A stretch of 47,288 nt of DNA from Nitrospiraceae bacterium (GCA_003153275.1 PLXX01000103.1:1-47288), one strand, 5' to 3'. Numbered from the stretch's first letter, positions 31,379 through 41,082 are shown. The notes: generated by a model not told the origin, from the letters alone. Made by a program: numbers and translations.

Positions 31379-32749
31379 GTGAATGACTATGATCAGGCGC
31401 TGGAATTATCGGAAAGGGCGTTGGAGATAGCGCAGAAGATCGGGGACATGGCTGAGGTTGAGAAGAGTTATCACCAGCTTGGTATAATCCATCAGAAGCG
31501 TGGGGATTACGACCGGGCATTTGAATATCATCAGAAGGCCCTTGAGATAGCCGGAGGGATAGGGGACCAGGCAGGAGTTTCAAGGAGCTATCACCAGATC
31601 GGCATAGTGCACCAAAAGCGTGGGGATTACGATCAGGCGTTTGAGTACCATCAGAAGGCGCTTGAGATAGCAGAGAAGATCGGGGACATGGCGGCGATCT
31701 CGCGCAGTTATAACCAGATGGGGATAGTCTATCAAAACAGAGGAGATTATGACTTTGCGCTGGAGCATCACCAGAAGGCGCTTGAGATAGCTGAAAAGAT
31801 GAGGGACATAGCGATGGTCTCGGTCAGCTACCAGAATATCGGGATTGTTTATCAGAAGCGTGGAGATTACGACCGTGCGTTGGACCTGTCGCATAAGGCA
31901 CTCGAGATAAAGCAGACGTCGGCCGATTTTTACGGCATACTCAGGATCTATGGGCAGATGGGTCTACTGCATAAACTCAAGGGAGATTATGTCCGGGCGC
32001 TCGAACTCTCGGAAAAAGCCCTCGATATCGCCACCAAACTCAAGGACGACGCAGGTATTGCGCGCAGTTGCAACCAGATTGGCATTATTTATCAGAGCAG
32101 AGGGGTAAACGACCAGGCACTTGAATACCACCAGAAGGCGCTTGACATTGCCGAGAGAATCGGCGACAAAGCTGAGGTTGCAATGAGCTTCCATAATATG
32201 GGGATCGTCCATCAGAGCAAAGGCGATTATGACCAGGCGCTCGCCTTCTATGAGAAGGCGCTTGAGATAGCGGAGAAGATAGGCGATATTTCGGGAGTTT
32301 CTAAGAGTTATCATCAGATCGGCATGGTCCATCAGAATAAGGGTGATTTCCAGGACGCCCTTGAACACTTCCAGAAGGCACTTGAGATAGCGGAGAAGAT
32401 AGGCGATATTTCGGGAGTTTCAAAGAGTTATCATCAGATCGGCATTGTACACCAGAGCCGGGGCGATTATGACCAGGCGCTTGGTTTTTATCAGAAGGCG
32501 CTTGAGATAGCAAAAAAAGTTGGAGATATCTCCGGGGTCGGCAGCAGCATCGGCATGGTTGGACGGGTGATGCAGATGAAGAAGAACTATACCGATGCCT
32601 TTATCGATTACCTGATCTCGCTGGACATCTTTGAAAAGCTCGGTTCGCCGAACGTAAAGATTGTCCACAGCCTGATCACTGAACTCACCAAAGAGATGGG
32701 CGAAGAGGATTTCAATAAACTCCTTGAAGATTTTAAGACCTCGAAGTAG
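31379..32749 (+). CDS. Tandem TPR array protein (about 11 near-identical 40-aa units)
   Basis: GDYDQALEYHQKALEIAEKIGDMAxVSRSYHQIGIVHQKR units; GTG at 31379 after AGGAGG preferred over track TTG 31355. Confidence 0.9.
   Translation: MNDYDQALELSERALEIAQKIGDMAEVEKSYHQLGIIHQKRGDYDRAFEYHQKALEIAGGIGDQAGVSRSYHQIGIVHQKRGDYDQAFEYHQKALEIAEKIGDMAAISRSYNQMGIVYQNRGDYDFALEHHQKALEIAEKMRDIAMVSVSYQNIGIVYQKRGDYDRALDLSHKALEIKQTSADFYGILRIYGQMGLLHKLKGDYVRALELSEKALDIATKLKDDAGIARSCNQIGIIYQSRGVNDQALEYHQKALDIAERIGDKAEVAMSFHNMGIVHQSKGDYDQALAFYEKALEIAEKIGDISGVSKSYHQIGMVHQNKGDFQDALEHFQKALEIAEKIGDISGVSKSYHQIGIVHQSRGDYDQALGFYQKALEIAKKVGDISGVGSSIGMVGRVMQMKKNYTDAFIDYLISLDIFEKLGSPNVKIVHSLITELTKEMGEEDFNKLLEDFKTSK
31430..32520 (+). 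repeat. In-frame about 120-bp tandem DNA repeats encoding TPR units
   Basis: Recurrent CTTGAGATAGC(G/A)GA(G/A)AAGAT and AGTTATCA(T/C)CAGAT segments at 120-bp spacing; 32261-32325 and 32381-32445 almost identical. Confidence 0.85.
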
Positions 32750-33548
32750 CGAGTCTCTGCCTGACGGCTTCGTAGATGCAGACTGCGACTGCTGAGGCAA
32801 CATTGAGACTCTCTGCCTTGCCATGGACCGGCACTCTCAAGACAATTTCAGCACTTTCCCTTATTGCAATACTCACTCCCCGGGCCTCGTTTCCGAATAC
32901 AAGGGCCAGGGGAATATTCAGGTCTGTTTCGAAAAGTGTGTTCGGGGCATCTGAGGATGCGACCGCCAGTTTTATGCCGGCTGCCAGGAGAAATACGCCA
33001 AGTTCATCCACGTCCGTTTGAATGACCGGGATAGTAAATACACTCCCAGCGGTCGACCTGATCGTCTTCTGCTTAAAGGGATCACAGGTGGGGGGCAGCA
33101 GCAATACGGCGTCGGCGCCTGCTGCATCTGCGGTCCGTATGATGGTGCCCAGGTTACCGGGGTCCTGAATCCTGTCAAGGACGACAAGGAGCGGCGTACT
33201 GCTTAATGCCAGATCGCCGAGACTTTTTGTCTGAATTTTTACCAGAGCAACAATTCCCTGGGGGGTTTCAGTATCAGCCAGCTTCTTTAATATCTGATCA
33301 GTCACTTCAGCCATCCTGATGTCCTGATCTGCAATCCGGTTAAGAAGTTTTATCCCTTCTTCTTTTGCATCGAACTGTCCGGTGAAGAAGACCTCCTTTA
33401 TTCCGGCCCCTGCATCAAGCGCCATCTCGACAAGATGAGTTCCCTCAATCAGGAAAAAACGCTCCCCACCTTCAGGCCGCCTTCTGAGTATTGAGATCAC
33501 TTCTTTGAGATGGGGGTTAGCCGGACTGGTTATCCTGAGACATTTCAT
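32733..33548 (-). CDS. TrmH/SpoU family RNA 2'-O-methyltransferase
   Basis: VLDRIQDPGNLGTIIRTADAAGADAVLL, ALVFGNEARGVS, VPVHGKAESLNVASAVAVCIYE. Confidence 0.95.
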   Translation of the reverse strand: MKCLRITSPANPHLKEVISILRRRPEGGERFFLIEGTHLVEMALDAGAGIKEVFFTGQFDAKEEGIKLLNRIADQDIRMAEVTDQILKKLADTETPQGIVALVKIQTKSLGDLALSSTPLLVVLDRIQDPGNLGTIIRTADAAGADAVLLLPPTCDPFKQKTIRSTAGSVFTIPVIQTDVDELGVFLLAAGIKLAVASSDAPNTLFETDLNIPLALVFGNEARGVSIAIRESAEIVLRVPVHGKAESLNVASAVAVCIYEAVRQRLATSRS

Positions 33549-33609
33549 CGTGGATTAACTTTACCAGAAACCCGCTGGGAAGAAAAAGTAATCGTCAGTT
33601 TTTCAGGTC

Positions 33610-36135
33610 CTATTCGAAACTGATGAATTTTTTCGGGTCGATCTTCCTGGCGATCTGAACAGGTATCAGCCCTGCAACAAGTGTTGTCAGAAATAGTCCT
33701 GCTGCAGTGAGAGAAAGATAAAAAATCGGCAAGCGGAATTGTATCTCCCATCCGAAGGAGATACGGTTTATCACCTGGATGAATATGATACTCATGGCCA
33801 GCCCGATCGCCGCGCCCAGGAGTATTCCGGCGATTCCCAGTATCCCGGCAGTAAGGACCAACATGCCCCTCAACTGGCCCCATCCGGCACCCAGATATCT
33901 GATGATGCTGATCTCCCTCTTTCTCTCAAGCACAAGCGCCATCAGGATGTTGACCACTCCTATCAGAGAGACCAGGATCGTGATCAGTTCGATGGCATAG
34001 GTAATGGCAAACGTCTGGTCGAAGATGGACAATACCTGTTTTCTCAATTCACTGTTGTCCATTATTTCTACTGCATAGTGCGGGAGCAGTTCTTGACGCA
34101 GCCCTTTGATAAACGTACCTGAATTTGTGTCTTTACCGAGATAAATGCCCAGTTGTGTGGCATCATCAATACCCCAGTATTCCAGCAACCACTTCCTGTC
34201 AAGGTAGACAAAACCTGAGGCGGTTGAATAGCTGCTGAAGATGTCTCCTATAGTGAACTTCACCGTGCCCGCAGGAGTCCCGATTGCCATCTGCTCCCCT
34301 AGCTTCAGCCCGTATTTCACTGCGAGGTAGCTTGAAACTCCTATCTCCCTGTCAGATCCAGGAACCCTGCTGCCATCTGTTTTGCGCGGGAAATGCTTCT
34401 GCAAGGCAGCCCTGTCACCAAACCCGGCAACTATCTTCCTTCCCCTGAAGTCGATCTGAAGGGTCCTGAACCTGTCGATAAAGGAAATCCCGTGCGCAGT
34501 CTCCACAGTCTTGACGAGGTCGTCAGAAAGAGGGAAATAGCAGAAGTTCGAGGTGCATGAAGCAGGCTTGACGTAGACGTCTGCTGAAATGTTTTTATCT
34601 ATCCATGATTTCAGAGAGCTCCTGAATGAAAAGATGAGGATGAACAGAGAAATGATCAGAGCGCTGCTGATGGCGACGCTCATGAGGGCTACTGACAAGC
34701 GAACGGTGCTTCCTTCCATATCACCGGCAGTTATGATCCCAGCCGGACCAAACAACTTTTCAAGTGGTCTTTTCAGTAGCCGCAACAGGAATGAGAGATA
34801 TAAAGGGGAGAGGACCGTAAACCCCAGTATAATGGCAAGGATTCCGGCATAGGCCAGAAACGGAAACTCAAACGGCATGCCCCGGTAATCGATATAAGAA
34901 AGTACGCATCCTGAGATGACCAGGAACAAGCCGGTCCCTTTATAATAACCAGGGTAATGAGAAGTGCTTCCGCGATACCTACCCTCAAAGGTGCCCTCTC
35001 TGACGCTCTCATTTGGCCTTGTGCCGGCAGCTTCAAGGGCTGGCACAGCTGAGGCGAGGAACGAGACAAGAAGACCCAGTCCAAGGGAAAGCAGTATGTC
35101 GCCTCTGGAAAGGGAATAGTCGGATATTGCGATTGTGGCATACATTGTAGATATGGTCTTTGCAACGGCTGCCACTGAAAACCAAGCCACGACCTGGCCG
35201 CAGATAATACCGAGGGTGGAGCCTATCAGGCCAAGGAAGAGCCCCTGGATGATGAATAGAAGCACGACGGTCTTTTGCCCGATGCCCAACGCCCTGAGAA
35301 TGCCAATTTCTGTCCGCCTCTTCACCACCGAGATAAAGATAGTATTATAAAGAAGGAATATCCCGACCAAAATGGATATGAGGCTCACAAACTGGAGATT
35401 GTAACGGAAGGACCGTATGAGCGACTTCTGTGCCTTTATGACCTGCTCCTTATTCTCTATGGCGAGAGAGGAAGGAAGCCTTTTTCGTATCTCTGCTGCT
35501 GCACTGTCATCTGCTGCTACATCGATCTTCGACAGGTAGCCGGCCTTTCCAAAATAATCCTGGAAATTGCCAAGGTCCATGAACAAGGTATTAACAGGCA
35601 GGAGTGGCATATCCGCAATATCTACGACCGTCAGCATGAATTCCCTGTCGTATACCAGAGTTCGCAGCCTGCCGCCCTTCCCCAGCGCATGCCTGTCGGC
35701 AAACTGACGGGTTACAACAACACCACTGGTATCTGTGAAATACCTTCCGAAATCGGCTTTCCCACGTGCCGCAAGTTTGAGGAACCTGGCTATTCTAATT
35801 GTATCTATCCCCCTTATATCAACCGTCTCTCTGGTTTCAGGCAGATAACCTTTAACATCGATAACAGGGAAGCTGTCGTCGTTGATCCCACGGACCGTTG
35901 CATATGTCACTTCATTAAAATCCAGTCCGGATGTGTCGAAGACCTCATAATTGGCATAGGGATTTATGCCGCTGATATCAGACTCAAAGGACAATGCTGC
36001 CTTGTCCGATGCTGCCTTTACCCCGCTGAAAAGACCAATCCCGAGCGCAACACCGATAATGGACAGCATGGCAAGAAAGCGCTCTGCCCTTATATTCTTC
36101 AGCATAACCAGCTTGAGAAGCTGCAGAAACGTCAC
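33610..36135 (-). CDS. ABC transporter permease, two FtsX domains (841 aa)
   Basis: RRTEIGILRALGIGQKTVVLLFIIQG and KREISIIRYLGAGWGQLRGMLVLTAG; multiple TM segments; operon with ATPase. Confidence 0.92.
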   Translation of the reverse strand: MTFLQLLKLVMLKNIRAERFLAMLSIIGVALGIGLFSGVKAASDKAALSFESDISGINPYANYEVFDTSGLDFNEVTYATVRGINDDSFPVIDVKGYLPETRETVDIRGIDTIRIARFLKLAARGKADFGRYFTDTSGVVVTRQFADRHALGKGGRLRTLVYDREFMLTVVDIADMPLLPVNTLFMDLGNFQDYFGKAGYLSKIDVAADDSAAAEIRKRLPSSLAIENKEQVIKAQKSLIRSFRYNLQFVSLISILVGIFLLYNTIFISVVKRRTEIGILRALGIGQKTVVLLFIIQGLFLGLIGSTLGIICGQVVAWFSVAAVAKTISTMYATIAISDYSLSRGDILLSLGLGLLVSFLASAVPALEAAGTRPNESVREGTFEGRYRGSTSHYPGYYKGTGLFLVISGCVLSYIDYRGMPFEFPFLAYAGILAIILGFTVLSPLYLSFLLRLLKRPLEKLFGPAGIITAGDMEGSTVRLSVALMSVAISSALIISLFILIFSFRSSLKSWIDKNISADVYVKPASCTSNFCYFPLSDDLVKTVETAHGISFIDRFRTLQIDFRGRKIVAGFGDRAALQKHFPRKTDGSRVPGSDREIGVSSYLAVKYGLKLGEQMAIGTPAGTVKFTIGDIFSSYSTASGFVYLDRKWLLEYWGIDDATQLGIYLGKDTNSGTFIKGLRQELLPHYAVEIMDNSELRKQVLSIFDQTFAITYAIELITILVSLIGVVNILMALVLERKREISIIRYLGAGWGQLRGMLVLTAGILGIAGILLGAAIGLAMSIIFIQVINRISFGWEIQFRLPIFYLSLTAAGLFLTTLVAGLIPVQIARKIDPKKFISFE

Positions 36136-36782
36136 AACAGGATTACTCCATCTTTAATCCTGATCGTCCTGTCTGCGTATCTGGCAACATATTCTTCGTG
36201 GGTGACCAGAACTATGGTTTTATTGTTTTCAGCGGCAATCTGCATGAGAAGTTCCATGATCGAAGCCCCTGTATGGCTGTCGAGACTGCCTGTCGGTTCA
36301 TCGGCCAGAATAATGTCCGGATCATGGACCAGCGCCCTTGCGATTGAGACACGCTGCTGCTCTCCTCCCGACAGCTGATACGGATAACTCATTTCCCTGC
36401 CCTTAAGCCCGACCCGCTCAAGATAAGTATATGCACTTCCGTCATTTCCAATCCCGTTCAGAAGGAGTGGTATTCTTACGTTTTCGAGGATATTTATGTT
36501 TGGAAGCAGATTGAAGAACTGGAAAACGAATCCTGCCTTTTTCCTGCGATAGAGGGTCAGCTGTTTATCATTGAATGAAGATATTTCGCTGCCGTCTACA
36601 ATGACACTGCCGCGGTCCGGCTTGTCCATTCCACCTATGAGATTGAGCAGAGTAGACTTTCCCGAACCTGAACTGCCGGTTACCGCAAGGAACTCCCCCT
36701 TGCCAACATTCAGGGTTATCCCCCTGAGCACTCGGGTCTCACCATAATATTTTTCAACTCCCTGCAGCCGGATCATCATCAA
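36132..36782 (-). CDS. ABC transporter ATP-binding protein (LolD/MacB-type)
   Basis: Walker A TGSSGSGKSTLLNLIGGMD; LSGGEQQRVSIARALVHDPDIILADEPTGSLDS. Confidence 0.95.
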   Translation of the reverse strand: MMMIRLQGVEKYYGETRVLRGITLNVGKGEFLAVTGSSGSGKSTLLNLIGGMDKPDRGSVIVDGSEISSFNDKQLTLYRRKKAGFVFQFFNLLPNINILENVRIPLLLNGIGNDGSAYTYLERVGLKGREMSYPYQLSGGEQQRVSIARALVHDPDIILADEPTGSLDSHTGASIMELLMQIAAENNKTIVLVTHEEYVARYADRTIRIKDGVILL

Positions 36783-37831
36783 TAGCCTGTCATCTCTGCA
36801 TATGCCTTTCCGGTTGCTGAGCCTCTGATGCTGCAGCTCCCTTCCCAGTAATAATTTCCAGTCGAATAGGTTGCAATGAATTCCTGGTCTGCGAGCAGGG
36901 GGATGACTATAAGGCTGAGTTTCTCATCAGGAATACGGATCGTCCACGCTGAAGGATATCTGGCGCCTGTCTTTGCAGATGTGTAATGCCGGAGGACCGT
37001 AATACTGAAGTCGTCAATGGTAAGATGCCGGGAACTTCCGTCCCTGAGAACCAGTGTGCCTGAGGAATACGGGTCTGCTGTGCCGTCAGCATTCCTCAGG
37101 TGGTAAAGCATTATCTCACGGCCATCGTCGAGCTGCATCCCGAACCAGTCCCAGCCTTTCAGCCCCTGCCCTGTCCTGCCCGAAGATATCTCCCTGTCAA
37201 ACCAGCTCTTTCCATTAACGGCTACGACTCGCTCCCCGATCTTCAGTCTGCCCTCGGTAGCCAAGTCAGTAACTGAAAAATACTGAGAGGCAATCAGAGG
37301 AGACTTTCCGGACTTTCGGGAATACCCCTTTTCCCCGTGCAGTACCTCGGGCTTGAGAGCTGACAGCACAAGGTCGAGACTCAGCCCCTCGCCAGAGGCG
37401 TTTAGGTGGATCTTCTTTGAAGTCCCCTGCATTTCATTGCCGCCGACCCAGACCCTCAGCCGGTCTTTCTCTGCCCCTGCGAATCCATAGGCCCCGCTGT
37501 CGGATCTTTCGGAAAAGATGTATTTCTTCTGCGCAGGATCGGTAACAGCAAAATGAGAGACATAGATGTCTTTTACTCCGAACCTTGATTTGAAATCCCG
37601 TTTCTGAACCCCCAGGACAAAGAAAGTCAGCTCATACCCGAATTCACGTCCCTCCCTATCAAACAGGTGGCCGGTAAAATACCACCACTGGACACGGTAG
37701 TCCGGCTGGTAATAGTAATCTCCGGGAAATTTCAGTGCGTTGTCTTTTGTGACTTCCCGGTATTCCTGGGCAGAAGAAACCTGAAACAGCAATAAAAAGG
37801 TGAGACCTGTAAAGATGAGAAATCTTATCAT
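36779..37831 (-). CDS. AttH/carotenoid 1,2-hydratase-like lipocalin-fold secreted protein
   Basis: Signal peptide; FPGDYYYQPDYRVQWWYFTGHLFDREGREFGYELTFF; SWFDREI..GRTGQGLKGWDWFGMQLDDGREIMLYHLRNADG. Confidence 0.9.
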   Translation of the reverse strand: MIRFLIFTGLTFLLLFQVSSAQEYREVTKDNALKFPGDYYYQPDYRVQWWYFTGHLFDREGREFGYELTFFVLGVQKRDFKSRFGVKDIYVSHFAVTDPAQKKYIFSERSDSGAYGFAGAEKDRLRVWVGGNEMQGTSKKIHLNASGEGLSLDLVLSALKPEVLHGEKGYSRKSGKSPLIASQYFSVTDLATEGRLKIGERVVAVNGKSWFDREISSGRTGQGLKGWDWFGMQLDDGREIMLYHLRNADGTADPYSSGTLVLRDGSSRHLTIDDFSITVLRHYTSAKTGARYPSAWTIRIPDEKLSLIVIPLLADQEFIATYSTGNYYWEGSCSIRGSATGKAYAEMTGY

Positions 37832-38089
37832 CCCGCACTCCTGTCTTCTCTTTTCATGCCGGATCCTCGTGCCATAATCTATTATAATGCCTTCCCTTGA
37901 TTATCCAAGTTGCCTTTCCCGGAAAAAGCCATGTTTTCCGCGATTCCAGGCCTGTTGCACTGCAGTTGGTTGTGCTCGGAGTTCTGAGGTATACTGATAC
38001 CGGTAGCATAAAAATGGGTGATATACTCTTGCCGGATCAGTCCGGCGCAACAACTCCGCAACCCTGGATCGACTCTCAGACACGGGCCT

Positions 38090-38578
38090 GAGCAGGCCGA
38101 CACCGAGGCAATAAAGGCAGAGGCCAATCACCTTGATGCTGTTGCTGCAGTCAGGACTGCCCGGTTTGAACTGGAGTGGGGCCGCCCGTCTCTTAGATAT
38201 TCTGCTGCGGAAGGGGCTGCCGACCGGTACAGAACAGTCGTGATAAGCACCCCTGTCGAAGGTCGCGTGCTGAAGCTGCAGAGAGAGAAGCGTGATGCCG
38301 GAGATCCCCTGATCGACATCGAAGACCCCATCATCTCGAGGTGGAGGTCGAGGTGCTTTCTGCAGATGCGGTCGCTATAAAACCTGAGACAGCGGTCCTC
38401 TTTGAGCGCTGGGGCGGAAATAGGCCGCTCACGGGGATTGTCCGCATTGTAAAGGCTGCGGCTTTTACCAAAATCTCAAGCCTGGGGGTTGAGGAACAGC
38501 GCGTTCTTGTTATTGCCGATATCACCTCTGTTCCTGAGGAATGGCAGCGCCTCGGAGACGGCTATCGGGTTGAAGCGC
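38090..38578 (+). pseudogene. HlyD-type efflux RND periplasmic adaptor remnant (frameshifted)
   Basis: QADTEAIKAEANHLDAVAAVRTARFELEWG...RTVVISTPVEGRVLKLQREKRDAGDPLIDIEDP / shift / LEVEVEVLSADAVAIKPETAVLFERWGGNRPLTGIVRIVKAAAFTKISSLGVEEQRVLVIADI..LGDGYRVEA. Confidence 0.8.
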
Positions 38579-39313
38579 TGTCAACGGAGGAGAAGTTGCA
38601 ATCGCCCAAGCCTTTAACAGGCGCACTCCGCAGGGTGAAGATCAGGGGGAGAAGCGTATCCCGTAAGCTGGAAGCCGCAAAGGTTGAGGCGGGTCTCAAG
38701 CCAGGGAGTAAGATACCCAAGGGTACCAGGCTGCCAGTCTCCAATAACCGTAAAAAGGCTTCCATGTCGCTTGCCAAGACACATTACCGTATTGGCAATA
38801 TAAGAACGGATTTTACACATAAACTCACGACCCGGCTCTGCTGCGAAAACCAAGCATGGGGGCTGGAAGATTTGAACGTCAAGGGTATGTTGGCTAACCA
38901 CAAGCTGGCGCTTGCTATCTCCGATGTCGGGTTTGGGGAGATCAAACGGCAGGCGCAGTACAAGTCGGTGTTGTATGGGACCCAGATTATAGAAGCCGAC
39001 CAGTGGTTCCCATCATCCAAAGATGTGTTCAACATGCGAATATGCAAACAAGGATATACAATTATCAGATCGTGAATGGATATGTCCGAACTGCGGCACA
39101 AAACATGACCGGGATGTAAACGCGGCAAAGAATCTCAAGCGGCTGGCAACCGCATCTGCTCTATCCGTGGCGAGCCCGGCAGTAATGCCGAGCACGGATG
39201 TCGCACAAACAGCATCCGGCGGGAAAGTTACGTCTGTCAGTTACGAGCGCCGTCCTCAAGAGGACTCGGGGCAGAAAGAAAGGCGTGAGCACTTTTGCTC
39301 ACAATTGGAATAG
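38579..39313 (+). mobile_element. IS200/IS605-family TnpB C-terminal remnant with frameshift at about 39020
   Basis: NNRKKASMSLAKTHYRIGNIRTDFTHKLTT...WGLEDLNVKGML...[22 protein letters not shown] / shift / [42 protein letters not shown] (zinc ribbon and RuvC-III). Confidence 0.85.
39285..39302 (+). repeat. Right-end-like hairpin of the IS200/IS605 remnant
   Basis: GTGAGC-acttttGCTCAC just 3' of the tnpB remnant; a second palindrome GTCCTC-aa-GAGGAC lies at 39252-39265. Confidence 0.55.
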
Positions 39314-39365
39314 CAGATGTCATCCTATTCAATAATGCAGATCATCGTTCAAAGAGAGGTCTTGA

Positions 39366-39653
39366 ATGAGGACATTCGGATTTCATATGCCCCACTGTAT
39401 TTTTTCAGACCTCATAAAGCGTTTTTGGAGTATTCCTCTTAATTGCAGCTGTCATAACCATCGGCAGCCCTCAATGGCATTTGCAGAAAACGTTTTAAAG
39501 ATAGGCGGAGTGGGTAGTGCGCTGCCGCCCATGAAATTGGTCACTGAAGCCATTGAGAAATCCCAACATCATTCTGAAGCACAATTCATCCATGGCATAT
39601 GCCCTGATTGTGCAGAAAAAATTGTATCCCACCTTGAATATCGAAAACAATAA
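39366..39653 (+). pseudogene. Chimeric remnant: PstS-like substrate-binding protein N-terminus joined to a sensor-protein C-terminal tail
   Basis: GVFLLIAAVITIGSP / shift / AFAENVLKIGGVGSALPPMKLVTEAIEKS then EAQFIHGICPDCAEKIVSHL. Confidence 0.55.
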
Positions 39654-39729
39654 ATTGATCTGATTCTACACAAAAAAGGCTCTCTCCCCTTTTCATATTT
39701 TCTTCAACAATACGAGCTATGATCAAGCT

Positions 39730-40866
39730 GTGAAGAATTTAATGATCATAAGCGTGGCAACGATAGCAGTAGTCGGATTTGCGATCCTGCTCCACGCAGG
39801 CGCAGATAAGAACGGGCAGAAAAGGGAAGGAGTGGAGAAAAATATGACGAGCGCAGCCATAGGATACGAAAAAGCAACCTTTGCCGGAGGGTGTTTCTGG
39901 TGTATGACGCCCCCGTTCAAGAAGCTTGGCGGTGTGAAAGACGTTCGTTCAGGGTATACCGGCGGTAGGACAAAGAACCCGACGTACGAAGATGTTTCAT
40001 CAGGATCAACTGGCCATCTTGAGGCGGTAGAGGTGACTTATGATCCGGCAAAGATTTCGTATGAGCAGCTCCTTGATGTCTTCTGGAAGAATGTTGACCC
40101 GACAGATGCCGGCGGCCAGTTTGCTGATCGCGGGTCACAGTATCACACTGCTATCTATTATCACAATGAAAAGCAAAAGCGGCAGGCAGAGAAGTCGAAG
40201 GCGCAGCTAGACACGTCAGGGAAATTCAGCAAACCGGTGGTCACTGCTGTGCTCCCTGCTGTTGAGTTTTATCCGGCAGAAGAATATCACCAGGACTATG
40301 ACCAGAAGAACCCTGCCAGATACAAGCTCTATCGTTCAGGGTCAGGTCGTGAACAGTTTATCGAAAAGGCCTGGAAGGGGGAGCAGAATACAGTAAGTCC
40401 GGCAAAGCCTGAGCCGTCGGCAGGTACGTATACCAAACCTCCAAAAGAGGAACTCAGAAAAAAACTGACTGACCTGGAATACAAGGTCACCCAGCAATGC
40501 AGCACAGAACCTGCCTTCAGCAATAAGTACTGGGACAATAAAAATGATGGCATCTATGTTGACGTTGTTTCAGGCGAGCCGCTGTTCAGTTCTCGGGATA
40601 AATACGACTCCGGGACCGGATGGCCAAGCTTTAAGGAGGCCCTTGAGCCGGACAATCTCATTGAGAAAGAGGATGCGAGTTTGTTCATGACCAGGACAGA
40701 GGTGAAGAGCAAACACGGAGATTCTCATCTCGGGCATGTTTTCGATGATGGACCTGGCCCCTCAGGGAAACGGTATTGCATGAACTCGGCGTCGCTCAGG
40801 TTTATTCCCAAGGAGGACCTCGCGAAGGAAGGATATGGAAAGTACCTAAAACTATTTGAAAAATAG
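39730..40866 (+). CDS. msrAB: Bifunctional peptide methionine sulfoxide reductase MsrA-MsrB
   Basis: Msr[17 protein letters not shown]; Msr[20 protein letters not shown] and [23 protein letters not shown]; signal peptide. Confidence 0.95.
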   Translation: MKNLMIISVATIAVVGFAILLHAGADKNGQKREGVEKNMTSAAIGYEKATFAGGCFWCMTPPFKKLGGVKDVRSGYTGGRTKNPTYEDVSSGSTGHLEAVEVTYDPAKISYEQLLDVFWKNVDPTDAGGQFADRGSQYHTAIYYHNEKQKRQAEKSKAQLDTSGKFSKPVVTAVLPAVEFYPAEEYHQDYDQKNPARYKLYRSGSGREQFIEKAWKGEQNTVSPAKPEPSAGTYTKPPKEELRKKLTDLEYKVTQQCSTEPAFSNKYWDNKNDGIYVDVVSGEPLFSSRDKYDSGTGWPSFKEALEPDNLIEKEDASLFMTRTEVKSKHGDSHLGHVFDDGPGPSGKRYCMNSASLRFIPKEDLAKEGYGKYLKLFEK

Positions 40867-40882
40867 GAGGCGAGTGGGCGGA

Positions 40883-40946
40883 CGGCGCGACACGCCGCTG
40901 AATCCGCTTGCCTGCCGGTTTCACGCCGTTATTTTGAGACTTGATT
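40883..40946 (+). repeat. Copy 2 of the dispersed intergenic repeat (after msrAB)
   Basis: CGGCGCGACACGCCGCTGAATCCGCTTGCCTGCCGGTTTCACGCCGTTATTTTGAGACTTGATT; first 23 nt differ from copy 1 at 3 positions. Confidence 0.5.
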
Positions 40947-40998
40947 GTGGATTATTGCGTAACCCCGGATAGCTGTGGTAGTATCAGAGGAGTAATAC

Positions 40999-41057
40999 AA
41001 GCCACGAAGGCTTTTCTTAAGGGATAGTAATCCGTCGAGAGGCCTTGGTGGCTTTTT
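40999..41057 (+). terminator. Long stem-loop with T-run upstream of cbiQ (terminator or attenuator)
   Basis: AAGCCAC-g-AAGGC ... GGAT-agta-ATCC ... GCCTT-g-GTGGCTTTTT. Confidence 0.65.
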
Positions 41058-41082
41058 AATGTTTAAACGAGAGGAAGTTTTT

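Noticed and set aside
31430-32520. Regularly spaced repeats considered as CRISPR
   Set aside because: 120-bp period is in frame and encodes TPR units; no short direct repeats with unique spacers.
35275-36378. 367-aa ORF on + strand over the FtsX permease and ATPase genes
   Set aside because: Shadow of two well-supported minus-strand genes; no domain signature.
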